Below are positions 1-6,304 of a DNA stretch of 7,926 nucleotides, piece by piece. The notes below the pieces were generated by a model. That model had not been told where the DNA came from. It did no database searches and saw nothing but the letters and a program-made list of their open reading frames with translations. Position numbers and translations under genes: made by a program. Source of the DNA: Candidatus Woesearchaeota archaeon (GTDB lineage: Archaea; Nanobdellota; Nanobdellia; Woesearchaeales; JACRKL01); NCBI GenBank assembly GCA_016219795.1, contig JACRKK010000047.1, positions 1 to 7,926 of the forward strand, read 5' to 3'. Each line of letters starts with the position of its first letter. Position 1 is the first letter of the stretch.

Positions 1-1
1 T

Positions 2-124
2 AACACTTTTGAATGTAATTTCTGCGGTGCCAAATGGCACCGCTTAAAGCCAAGAATGACTTTGAGTGGAAAAATGGTTGATTTACCACCAAAACTAAGT
101 AGACTTTTAAAAAACAGAAAATAA
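2..124 (+). CDS. C-terminal end of a CxxC (zinc-knuckle-like) protein, partial at left edge
   Basis: An open frame enters from the left edge and runs 40 codons to TAA at 122-124. It was read directly from the bases. The fragment carries a Cys-Asn-Phe-Cys-Gly-Ala-Lys motif at fragment residues 5-11, which looks like one half of a zinc ribbon or zinc knuckle. A basic tail follows (Leu-Ser-Gly-Lys, then Pro-Pro-Lys and Leu-Leu-Lys-Asn-Arg-Lys). The second cysteine pair, if there is one, lies outside the window. The frame converges on nadE and overlaps its 3' end by 18 bases, matching the packed 3' ends elsewhere in the window. The function is not recognisable from 40 residues. It could be a nucleic-acid-binding protein or simply a small zinc-binding domain. 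The CxxCGxxW context and the lysine-rich tail support real coding, but the short length limits confidence. Confidence 0.55.
   Translation, partial: NTFECNFCGAKWHRLKPRMTLSGKMVDLPPKLSRLLKNRK
24..43. repeat. 8-bp perfect inverted repeat (hairpin) inside the left-edge CDS
   Basis: Arms GCGGTGCC and GGCACCGC flank the 4-base loop AAAT. The repeat lies within the coding sequence of the CxxC protein, about 63 bases beyond the nadE stop on the opposite strand. No T-run follows on either strand, so it is not a typical terminator. It may be an incidental result of the Cys-Gly-Ala-Lys-Trp-His-Arg codons. Confidence 0.4.
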
Positions 125-1702
125 CTTTTCAATATCACCGTTGGTAATAGGAAAACGCCTGCCTGAGCCGAATGCTTTGGAACTCACCTTTGGTCCTGGA
201 GGAAGCTGATGCCGCTTGTACTCGCTGCGCCTGACCGCATCTGCAACTTTGCTAACCACTGCCTTGGGAAAACCAAGAGCCACAGTTTCTGCCTGACTTT
301 TGCCCTCCTCAAACAGTGCATGAAGGATACGGTCCAGAACATCATAAGGAGGAAGGGAATCTGTATCCTTCTGGTTATGCCGAAGCTCCGCCGTCGGCTC
401 CCGTGCAATAATAGAAGAAGGGATCAATTGCCTCAAACGGTTAATGTAAGCAGCCAGCTTATAGACTGAAGTCTTGTACACATCAGAGAGAAGCGCAAAC
501 CCGCCTGCAGTATCCCCATAAAGCGTGCAATAGCCGCAGGCAATTTCCGACTTGTTGCCAGTAGTAACCACCAGATGGCCTTCGGCATTGGAAAAGGCCA
601 TGAGAATGTTACCTCGTATACGCGCCTGAATATTCTCAAGAGCAGTATGAGGCTCCTTTATCCGCAGCAGCTTCTTGTATTCGTTATACATCTGCTGGAT
701 AGAAATTACCCTAAGAGGGATTCCCAGATTTGACGCAAGCACTTTGGCATCAGCCGCACTTTGCCCTGACGTAAAAGAAGAGGGCATGAAAACACCCACA
801 ACATTCTTCTTGCCTAATGCCTCAACCGCAAGGCTTGCAGTAACTGCGGAATCAATTCCACCACTAACACCTACCACCACAGAAGAAAACCCGTTTTTAT
901 GCACGTAATCGCGCAGGGCAAGCACAAGTGCGTCATGCATATCCTGTATAGCATTCTCCATCAGGCAGACAGGCTGACTCTGTAAGTCAGCCATCAGCAA
1001 ATCCTCAGAGAATGCACGCGCCTGCGCAATGACTTTCCCTTCGGCATTAACAACGCAGCTCCTGCCGTCAAAAACAAGGTCGTCCTGGCCCCCCACCATA
1101 TTTACATAAACTAAGGGGAGGTGAAATTTGCGAGCATGATTTATCAGGATGTTCTTCCTCTGGGTCATCTTCTCTTTTTCAAATGGTGAGGCAGAAAGGT
1201 TCACACAAAGCGTTGCTCCCTGCTTTGCAAGAACAGCCAGAGGACTGGGCTCCACCCAAATATCCTCACAGATAGTTATTGCAACCCGTTCACCAGCAAG
1301 AGAAAATATCCTCCAGGACTGCGCCTCTGCAAAATAGCGTTTCTCATCAAAGACACCATAGTTTGGCAGATGGGTCTTATGCTGAACCCCAACTATTTTC
1401 CCGTCAGATACCACCGCGGCAGCATTGTAGATATTTCCATATTTCTTATCAACAAAACCGATGACCGCTGCCATGCCTTTGGTAAAAGGGAGTATGCGCT
1501 CAAGTGCCTTCCTGTTCTGCTCAATAAAGAAATCATCCTGCAGCAAATCTTTTGGAGGGTAGCCGATGATGCAAAGTTCCGGGAAAACAACAAGTTTCGC
1601 ACCGGACACCTTCGCTTTCTTGAGTGCTGCTAGTATCATCTTTGCGTTGGCTGTGCAGTCACCTAAGAAAGGATTAATCTGGGCAAGACAAATGCTGCTC
1701 AT
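107..1702 (-). CDS. nadE: Glutamine-dependent NAD+ synthetase (two-domain NadE)
   Basis: Last step of NAD+ synthesis: nicotinic acid adenine dinucleotide, ATP and glutamine give NAD+, with ammonia released from glutamine in the first domain and channelled to the second. The N-terminal carbon-nitrogen hydrolase (nitrilase) domain spans about residues 1-245. Its triad is visible: Glu42 (FPELCIIGYP), Lys109 (HKTHLP) and Cys145 (TICEDIW). The C-terminal NAD synthase domain covers about 255-531, with the ATP-binding P-loop SGGIDS at 280-285, the conserved GNKSE and LYGDTAGGF blocks, and the usual end block (RRSEYKRHQ, then PPGPK). The 531-residue length fits the two-domain bacterial type; characterised archaeal NadE enzymes are usually about 250-280 residues and use ammonia. 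The ATG overlaps the TGA of the upstream surface-protein gene (ATGA), implying translational coupling. Only a distant weak AAGGA motif precedes the start. The complete motifs suggest an active enzyme. The bacterial-type architecture hints at ancient gene transfer. Confidence 0.97.
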   Translation of the reverse strand: MSSICLAQINPFLGDCTANAKMILAALKKAKVSGAKLVVFPELCIIGYPPKDLLQDDFFIEQNRKALERILPFTKGMAAVIGFVDKKYGNIYNAAAVVSDGKIVGVQHKTHLPNYGVFDEKRYFAEAQSWRIFSLAGERVAITICEDIWVEPSPLAVLAKQGATLCVNLSASPFEKEKMTQRKNILINHARKFHLPLVYVNMVGGQDDLVFDGRSCVVNAEGKVIAQARAFSEDLLMADLQSQPVCLMENAIQDMHDALVLALRDYVHKNGFSSVVVGVSGGIDSAVTASLAVEALGKKNVVGVFMPSSFTSGQSAADAKVLASNLGIPLRVISIQQMYNEYKKLLRIKEPHTALENIQARIRGNILMAFSNAEGHLVVTTGNKSEIACGYCTLYGDTAGGFALLSDVYKTSVYKLAAYINRLRQLIPSSIIAREPTAELRHNQKDTDSLPPYDVLDRILHALFEEGKSQAETVALGFPKAVVSKVADAVRRSEYKRHQLPPGPKVSSKAFGSGRRFPITNGDIEKLFSVF

Positions 1703-3516
1703 GGTTTGTGGAGTCCTTCTGAAGCGGTTCCCTCCTTTACTTCAGGTACCTCTTCATCATCCTTGGCTTTTATGATATGGAAACTATCACCCTTATGGGT
1801 ACTTAAATCATCAAGAAATTGTTGCTGCTCCTTTTGCTCATGATATTTATCCCACCTGCGCTCTTTTCCAAACAGGAAATTGATGACCAAAAGAGTAATA
1901 ATCGCAAGTATACCAACAAAGAAAACGACAAGAGTAGTGGCTGTGCCTCTGACCCTAATAGTTGAGAATCCTGTTATCCCTTTTAATCCATCACCTAGTT
2001 TCTGCAGAGTGCTACGCCCGTCCTCTGAATTATTGAAAAGGTATATTGTACCATTTCCATCTCCAAGGTTAATGGCATAGGTACCTGTAGGAAGCATGGA
2101 GGAAAGATTAAGGGAAGTCGTCTGATTGGGTGCCAATTTCACTTGAGGATACAACGTCTCTTTCTGTTTCCCATCACTGACCCCTATCCCCATTGCTCGC
2201 TTGACAGGAACATTACCAACATTTTTAATAATAATCAGCCCCTCTTCATATGAGGAAGAAAGGCTTTCAACACTTTCTACCTTAAGTACATCTTTTTTCT
2301 GAAGGTGCTTAGACGAACTCAAGAGGGTGTATTGTCCAGGTGTTGCTGTAGCAAAGAAGGAATAGCTTACAGCATTCCCTGGGGGCACATCCTGTCTAAA
2401 AATAAGTTTTTTGTCAGGACCCCAGAGTTCAAGGGCTACCGGTAAAGATATGATTTTATTAGCCTGGTCATAAAGTACAGGTTTGACGGTCATGTTTTCA
2501 CCGGGCAGGAAAACAACAGCATTAAGCTCATGGAAAAGCCGCTCCTCCTTCTGTGCAACAGTGACGTCAATTGTGCTTGTGCCAAAATTACCCTGTTTAT
2601 CCTGTATAGTAAAAACTATGGCATGCGTACCTGCAGGCATTTGCTTGGGAACATTAATGCTGCCTTCAAAGAAATTGTCTGTTATTGTAAAAGTGTTCTC
2701 AGCAGTCCCAAGCTTCACTTTGATGGTTTCCCCATCCAATGTTGATGGCCGCTCGTGCCGCGCTGTTCCTTTGAAAAAGAACTCCTCTCCTGGCAGGGCA
2801 GACGTCCTATCCATATCAACTGCGATGCTGATATTGGTAAGGATGGTAAGGGTAGTAATGTTGGTAATTTGGTAATTATTGGAATCGTCACTGGTCACGT
2901 CAACAATAAGATTATAGACTCCGCTTTTCATCTGGGTAATCTGCTTGTCAATACTTACTTTTCCATCTTTAAGGGTAACGGTGGCAAGGGACACTAATCT
3001 GCTATTGTTGGACACTGAAATACGGGCAGTCCCTTCTACATTCTCTCCGCTAAGCTTGTAAACAGTTCCCTGCATAATAAAGTGTTCCCCAAGCTGCAAT
3101 TGGTTGTCTTTTATCCAGAATGTACCCTGCAGTTCCCTGGTAACAGTGAATGGGGGTGAGATTACTGTTTCGATGTCTGCATTTGCGCTGCTGACAATGA
3201 ATTGGAAAGCGCATGTACCGGTAACTGTTGTTGGGATGCTGACCTCTACTAATCCAAGGTCTGAGAACAGGACTTTACCCTTAGCCGGAAGCTGGATCTT
3301 GCTTCGGAAGAGTTCTGCCTGCTGGCTACCGCAGGCAAGGACCACCCTAAATGTGCCGTCAATTTGAAAATCTGAGATGATATACCCGCCGAGGTTTAGT
3401 TGATCCTGAAAGTTATATGCCTGCCGGAAACCGCTTGCAATATAAATTTTTGCATGAGCAAATGGGACTACCAGAAAAATAAGGGCAAAGATAATAAGCA
3501 GGCGTTCGGCTTTCAT
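1699..3516 (-). CDS. Secreted, membrane-anchored Ig-like multidomain surface protein
   Basis: The 605-residue protein has a signal peptide at about 1-22 (basic MKAERL start, hydrophobic core, Ala-His-Ala end), a long extracytoplasmic beta-rich region, one membrane helix at about 526-550, and a charged cytoplasmic tail of about 55 residues. The outer region looks like consecutive Ig-like domains at about 23-127, 128-226, 227-322 and 323-415, with recurring GE(E/H)F-hydrophobic-GT and PAGTHA/KSGVYN strand motifs. A CARDB-like segment follows at about 416-495 (IIIKNVGNVPV). All eight N-X-S/T sequons (Asn170, 219, 228, 341, 464, 470, 488, 495) lie on the outer side, which fits archaeal AglB glycosylation. 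The only two cysteines, 62 and 102, share the first domain and may form a disulfide. A TATA-like box about 28 bases upstream of the ATG implies a leaderless mRNA. It is translationally coupled to nadE. I do not recognise an orthologue; cell-envelope, adhesion or surface-assembly roles are inference. Confidence 0.85.
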   Translation of the reverse strand: MKAERLLIIFALIFLVVPFAHAKIYIASGFRQAYNFQDQLNLGGYIISDFQIDGTFRVVLACGSQQAELFRSKIQLPAKGKVLFSDLGLVEVSIPTTVTGTCAFQFIVSSANADIETVISPPFTVTRELQGTFWIKDNQLQLGEHFIMQGTVYKLSGENVEGTARISVSNNSRLVSLATVTLKDGKVSIDKQITQMKSGVYNLIVDVTSDDSNNYQITNITTLTILTNISIAVDMDRTSALPGEEFFFKGTARHERPSTLDGETIKVKLGTAENTFTITDNFFEGSINVPKQMPAGTHAIVFTIQDKQGNFGTSTIDVTVAQKEERLFHELNAVVFLPGENMTVKPVLYDQANKIISLPVALELWGPDKKLIFRQDVPPGNAVSYSFFATATPGQYTLLSSSKHLQKKDVLKVESVESLSSSYEEGLIIIKNVGNVPVKRAMGIGVSDGKQKETLYPQVKLAPNQTTSLNLSSMLPTGTYAINLGDGNGTIYLFNNSEDGRSTLQKLGDGLKGITGFSTIRVRGTATTLVVFFVGILAIITLLVINFLFGKERRWDKYHEQKEQQQFLDDLSTHKGDSFHIIKAKDDEEVPEVKEGTASEGLHKP

Positions 3517-3540
3517 TACCCCATGCTATCATTTGCTCTA

Positions 3541-3549
3541 TATATATTT
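3541..3549 (-). promoter_or_regulatory. TATA-like box for the surface protein / nadE operon
   Basis: On the minus strand the bases read AAATATATA, followed by TAG. The centre is about 28 bases upstream of the ATG at 3516, so transcription would begin at or within a few bases of the start codon. The box lies in the 37-base gap after the 44-residue microprotein, so the surface-protein gene need not depend on read-through from it. Confidence 0.6.
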
Positions 3550-3553
3550 TATG

Positions 3554-3688
3554 TTAACTTGACAGCTTGATAATTCCAAATGCAACCAGAAGTGCAAAAA
3601 GGCCCAGCAGAAGCATCAGGTACCACCCATATGTCACGATAGCTTCCATGATCTGTTCTGTAGTAAGCGGCTTCTGCTCCTGTTTCAT
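3554..3688 (-). CDS. 44-residue single-pass membrane microprotein
   Basis: A short open frame runs from ATG at 3688 to TAA at 3554-3556. The product has a polar N-terminus (MKQEQKPLTTEQIMEAIVTY), then a hydrophobic helix at about residues 22-40 (Trp-Tyr-Leu-Met, three Leu, ending Ala-Phe-Gly-Ile-Ile) and a short Lys-Leu-Ser-Ser end. This composition is unlikely for random sequence. A TATA-like box is centred about 26 bases upstream of the ATG, the spacing expected for a leaderless archaeal gene. It lies directly upstream of the surface-protein gene on the same strand, 37 bases away, so it may be a small subunit or partner of that membrane protein; this is inference from position only. No family is recognised. 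The gene is shorter than common annotation cut-offs and is easily missed. Confidence 0.7.
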   Translation of the reverse strand: MKQEQKPLTTEQIMEAIVTYGWYLMLLLGLFALLVAFGIIKLSS

Positions 3689-3710
3689 ATGGTTGCAGTA
3701 CCATGGCAAG

Positions 3711-3719
3711 TATATAATC
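3711..3719 (-). promoter_or_regulatory. TATA-like box for the 44-residue microprotein
   Basis: On the minus strand the bases read GATTATATA. The centre is about 26 bases from the ATG at 3688, predicting a leaderless transcript. It forms one half of a compact divergent promoter with the plus-strand box at 3753-3762. Confidence 0.6.
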
Positions 3720-3752
3720 TTTTCTCAAATGGATTAGTCAAAGGCCGATAGG

Positions 3753-3762
3753 TTTTTATATA
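3753..3762 (+). promoter_or_regulatory. TATA-like box for the 87-residue protein gene
   Basis: The bases TTTTTATATA are centred about 28 bases before the ATG at 3786. This places the transcription start at or next to that codon and argues against the earlier in-frame ATG at 3762, whose A is the last base of the box. Confidence 0.6.
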
Positions 3763-3785
3763 TGGGAAGAGTATTACCCCCTAGA

Positions 3786-4049
3786 ATGAGCAAAACTGCT
3801 AAGTTCCATATGGATATGGACAGGTACCTTGCAGGCATCAAAGAACATCCGCAAATACTGGCGACAAAGCCAAGGTGCTCCTTCTTTGCAGACCATGCAA
3901 AACGGGATCAGGAAATATTAAAGCAGCTAAACCAGAACAGCAACCCAAACCAGATTTATATTGTCGAGACCACTCCCAGGTTCCAGCGTTTGCTTAATCG
4001 AATCTCGCTCTTTTATCTACAGCACCTTCGCCGAAAACCTAAATATTAA
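3786..4049 (+). CDS. Small basic hypothetical protein (87 residues)
   Basis: The product begins MSKTAKFHMDMDRYLAGIKE and ends in a very basic segment (Arg-Phe-Gln-Arg-Leu-Leu-Asn-Arg, then His-Leu-Arg-Arg-Lys-Pro-Lys-Tyr). It has no signal peptide, no membrane helix and a single cysteine at about residue 31. Predicted helices (about 10-20, 34-50 and 63-81) and the basic tail would fit nucleic-acid or ribosome binding, but I recognise no family. I chose ATG 3786 over the in-frame ATG 3762 because a TATA-like box overlaps the earlier codon and lies about 28 bases before 3786. It is transcribed divergently from the 44-residue microprotein. Its TAA overlaps the ahcY stop by 4 bases on the opposite strand. 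Coding is likely given the promoter and the neat fit to the neighbours, but it is not proven. Confidence 0.6.
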   Translation: MSKTAKFHMDMDRYLAGIKEHPQILATKPRCSFFADHAKRDQEILKQLNQNSNPNQIYIVETTPRFQRLLNRISLFYLQHLRRKPKY

Positions 4050-5305
4050 GTCCCTTCCTGCCAACTTGTCAGGTACTTCTTCTGCTCAGGTGTCAGCGTG
4101 TCAATGGTTATACCCATCGCTGCAAGCTGGAGCCGGGCAATCTCTTCATCCCGTTCTTTGGGTAGCACATAGACCTTGGGTTGCAATTTGCCTTTGTTTT
4201 TCACCAGATATTCGCAGGCAAACGCCTGATTGCAGAAAGACATAGCCATAATCATAGAGGGGTGGCCTTCTGCCGCAGCAAGGTTGATGAGGCGGCCTTC
4301 TCCCAGGATATAGACACGTTTGCCATCAAGCATAAATTCATCCATGAACTGCCGGATTTTTCTTGATGTTGCAATCTTTCTTAAGCCATTGATATTGATT
4401 TCCGCATCAAAATGGCCTGAGTTAGCGAGGATAGCACCATCTTTCATCAGTTTCATGTGCTTCACATCGATGACATTCTTATTGCCAGTCACCGTCACAA
4501 AAATATCACCTATATGTGAAGCGTCCTCAAGCGGCATCACCCTAAAACCATCCATGACTGCCTGTAGTGCCCGGAAGGGATCAACTTCCACCACAACAAC
4601 ATTGGCATCCATGCCCTGTGCACGCTTTGCAACACCTTTACCGCAGTCGCCATATCCGCAGACAACAAACGTCTTGCCGGCGATGATGACGTTGGTCGCC
4701 CGCAGGATTCCATCGATCGTTGACTGACCCGTTCCCTTAAAGTTGTCCATCAAATGCTTGGTAGATGATTCATTGACTGCAACCATGGGGTACCTCAAAG
4801 CCTTGTCCTGTTCCATCGCGCGCAAACGGATGACACCGGTTGTTGTTTCCTCGCATCCTCCTATGATGTCCTTAATAAGCTCAGGAAATTTGTTATGGAT
4901 CTCTGCGACCAGATCGCAGCCGTCGTCAATGGTGATTTGGGGCTTCTGCTTGATGACATGGGTAAGATAACGATAATAATCTTCCTTAGTCTCACCCTTG
5001 TACGCCCATATTTTGACACCTTCTTTTGCCAGGGCAGCGCAGACATCGTCCTGTGCTGAGAGAGGATTGCAGCCGGTGATAGACACATCAGCACCTGCTG
5101 CCTGAAGCGTTCTGACAAGGACTGCAGTCTCTTTAGTGACGTGGAGTGCCATCCCTACCCGGATGCCTTTAAGCGGTTTTTCTTTGGCATAACGTTTCTG
5201 CACCTGCATCAGGGCGCCCATCTCGGCCTGAGCCCATTCAATGTTCCTAATGCCTTGCTCTGCAAGCTTGATGTCTTTCACTTCATATGTTTTTGTTGTA
5301 TCCAT
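4046..5305 (-). CDS. ahcY: S-adenosyl-L-homocysteine hydrolase (adenosylhomocysteinase)
   Basis: Reversibly cleaves S-adenosylhomocysteine to adenosine and homocysteine in the cytosol, relieving product inhibition of methyltransferases. Residues matching the known active site are His55 (ALHVTKETAVL), Asp128, Glu153 (CEETTTGV), Lys183, Asp187 and Asn188 (STKHLMDN), and His298 (NSGHFD). The NAD-binding motif CGYGDCGKG is at 216-224. Thr192 (GTGQS) replaces the cysteine of mammalian enzymes, as in archaeal and Thermotoga types. The short C-terminus lacks the Lys/Tyr tail of eukaryotic and most bacterial enzymes. The 419-residue length fits this short type. I start at ATG 5305 because GAGGTGAT lies 4 bases upstream; the in-frame GTG at 5314 is inside that ribosome binding site and would add only three residues. 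It is second in an operon behind an AEC permease, and its 3' end overlaps the convergent 87-residue gene by 4 bases. Confidence 0.97.
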   Translation of the reverse strand: MDTTKTYEVKDIKLAEQGIRNIEWAQAEMGALMQVQKRYAKEKPLKGIRVGMALHVTKETAVLVRTLQAAGADVSITGCNPLSAQDDVCAALAKEGVKIWAYKGETKEDYYRYLTHVIKQKPQITIDDGCDLVAEIHNKFPELIKDIIGGCEETTTGVIRLRAMEQDKALRYPMVAVNESSTKHLMDNFKGTGQSTIDGILRATNVIIAGKTFVVCGYGDCGKGVAKRAQGMDANVVVVEVDPFRALQAVMDGFRVMPLEDASHIGDIFVTVTGNKNVIDVKHMKLMKDGAILANSGHFDAEININGLRKIATSRKIRQFMDEFMLDGKRVYILGEGRLINLAAAEGHPSMIMAMSFCNQAFACEYLVKNKGKLQPKVYVLPKERDEEIARLQLAAMGITIDTLTPEQKKYLTSWQEGT

Positions 5306-5309
5306 TGAT

Positions 5310-5317
5310 ATCACCTC
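5310..5317 (-). promoter_or_regulatory. Strong Shine-Dalgarno of ahcY overlapping the permease stop codon
   Basis: The minus strand reads GAGGTGAT, an 8-base match to the usual 16S rRNA 3' tail (AUCACCUC), with 4 bases before the ATG at 5305. Its first two bases are also the last two of the permease stop TGA (5316-5318). Termination on the first gene therefore occurs on top of the second gene's ribosome site, a classic coupling arrangement. It also decides the ahcY start codon. Confidence 0.85.
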
Positions 5318-6224
5318 ATAAATAGATAAGTAGGTAAATAATGAGTGGAATAGTGAGGAGAGAGAGGAGGGTATTAAAGCTTACTGCTGATGCTGCAAGT
5401 TTATCGTCAGCGTCAAATTCTTTTGCAAAAGAGTAAGTGGCAACAGCGGTGGGCATGGCCATCATCAGGATGCCAACCTTCATGGTCTCCATATCCGTCG
5501 GTAAAAGCCATGCAAAAACCGCAAATGCTGTCAGAGGTGCAATCGCCAGCTTAAAGAGGGCACTGGTAATATTTGTTGAGAGATACACTTTGAGGTTGGA
5601 TGCATCTATCCTAGTCCCTATGACCATAAGCACAAGGGGAAGGCTGATGTCAGAGAGCAGGTCCATCGCTCTGATAATAGCATGGGGTAATGGGATGGAA
5701 AGGGCTGAGAATAGGATACCCAAAAGCGTTGAAACAAAAAGGGGGTTGGTGACTGTTTTCTTGAATACATAAAAAAGGCCATAACGTTTACCGCTGAGTA
5801 ATATCGCAATCGTAAGCCCTACATAGACTGGCACGAGAATACCCTGCAAAATTGCTGCTTTTGCAACCCCACTTTGGCCCAGGACTGCAAAGACTACCGG
5901 CAGGCCAAGATAACCAAGATTTGCCCGAAAACAGCAGGTGGTGAAGGACCCTCTTTTTTTCGGGTCCATCTTCCAACTGAGGGGATATGCAAAAACAAAC
6001 AACAAAATAGTGACTGCAATTCCTGTGGCAACAAGTTGCAGTGAAAATACCTGAGTTATGGAAAACTGTGCAATGCTGCTGAAGAGAAGCGCAGGCAGTG
6101 CTATATAAAAAGCAACTTTGTTGAGGGCAGACGCTTCCTCTTCATTGAGGAATCGATAATGCTTCAGGGCGTAGCCCAAGACGATAAGAAGAAATAAGGG
6201 GATGATGAGTGTTATGATATCCAT
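5316..6224 (-). CDS. AEC-family (auxin efflux carrier-like) permease
   Basis: Integral membrane transporter of the Mem_trans/AEC family. The 302 residues hold about ten hydrophobic segments (roughly 4-21, 34-52, 62-80, 100-116, 124-143, 160-178, 192-204, 217-240, 249-266, 280-301), the usual length and count. Family signatures are visible: ALNKVAFYIALPALLF near the start, FRANLGYLGLPV at 99-110 in the first half, MPTAVATYSFAKEF at 257-270 in the second, and a final Ser-Leu-Leu-Thr-Ile-Pro. The inverted-repeat halves fit a bile/arsenite/riboflavin-transporter-like fold. Members move organic anions such as malate and malonate, or auxin in plants; the substrate cannot be read from sequence. It is first in the operon with ahcY, only 10 bases apart, so a link to homocysteine, methionine or adenosine movement is possible but is inference. 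A TATA-like box 26 bases before the ATG implies a leaderless mRNA. Confidence 0.9.
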   Translation of the reverse strand: MDIITLIIPLFLLIVLGYALKHYRFLNEEEASALNKVAFYIALPALLFSSIAQFSITQVFSLQLVATGIAVTILLFVFAYPLSWKMDPKKRGSFTTCCFRANLGYLGLPVVFAVLGQSGVAKAAILQGILVPVYVGLTIAILLSGKRYGLFYVFKKTVTNPLFVSTLLGILFSALSIPLPHAIIRAMDLLSDISLPLVLMVIGTRIDASNLKVYLSTNITSALFKLAIAPLTAFAVFAWLLPTDMETMKVGILMMAMPTAVATYSFAKEFDADDKLAASAVSFNTLLSLLTIPLIIYLLIYL

Positions 6225-6245
6225 CTCTGGCAGAGGAGAGGGGGG

Positions 6246-6254
6246 TTTTATATA
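6246..6254 (-). promoter_or_regulatory. TATA-like box for the permease-ahcY operon
   Basis: The minus strand reads TATATAAAA, centred 26 bases upstream of the ATG at 6224, so transcription probably begins at the start codon itself. The 80-base gap at 6225-6304 also holds the divergent promoter of the coiled-coil gene. Confidence 0.65.
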
Positions 6255-6270
6255 GTTTTTGCCAACAAAA

Positions 6271-6278
6271 TTTATAAA
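6271..6278 (+). promoter_or_regulatory. TATA-like box for the coiled-coil membrane protein
   Basis: The bases TTTATAAA are centred about 31 bases before the ATG at 6305, predicting a 5' leader of only about 4-6 bases. No Shine-Dalgarno sequence is present between the box and the start. Confidence 0.55.
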
Positions 6279-6304
6279 GAATAAGGTACTTTCACCACTT
6301 TAAC

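Noticed and set aside
2483..2875. 130-codon plus-strand open frame opposite the surface-protein gene
   Set aside because: It lies wholly antisense to a well-supported 605-residue protein, has no promoter or ribosome site, and its cysteine/serine/valine-rich product looks like an antisense shadow.
3762..3785. Earlier ATG for the 87-residue protein (would give 95 residues)
   Set aside because: The codon overlaps the TATA-like box, so it would lie upstream of the expected transcript.
3689..3785. Possible structured RNA or riboswitch in the divergent gap
   Set aside because: The 97 bases are fully accounted for by two opposed TATA-like boxes and their spacing; no convincing stem structure is seen.
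4320..4727. 135-codon plus-strand open frame opposite ahcY
   Set aside because: It is entirely inside ahcY, which has intact catalytic motifs; the low-complexity Ser/Thr/Pro-rich translation is typical of an antisense frame.
5303..5314. GTG start for ahcY giving three extra residues
   Set aside because: The GTG is part of the GAGGTGAT ribosome binding site; ATG 5305 has the correct spacing.
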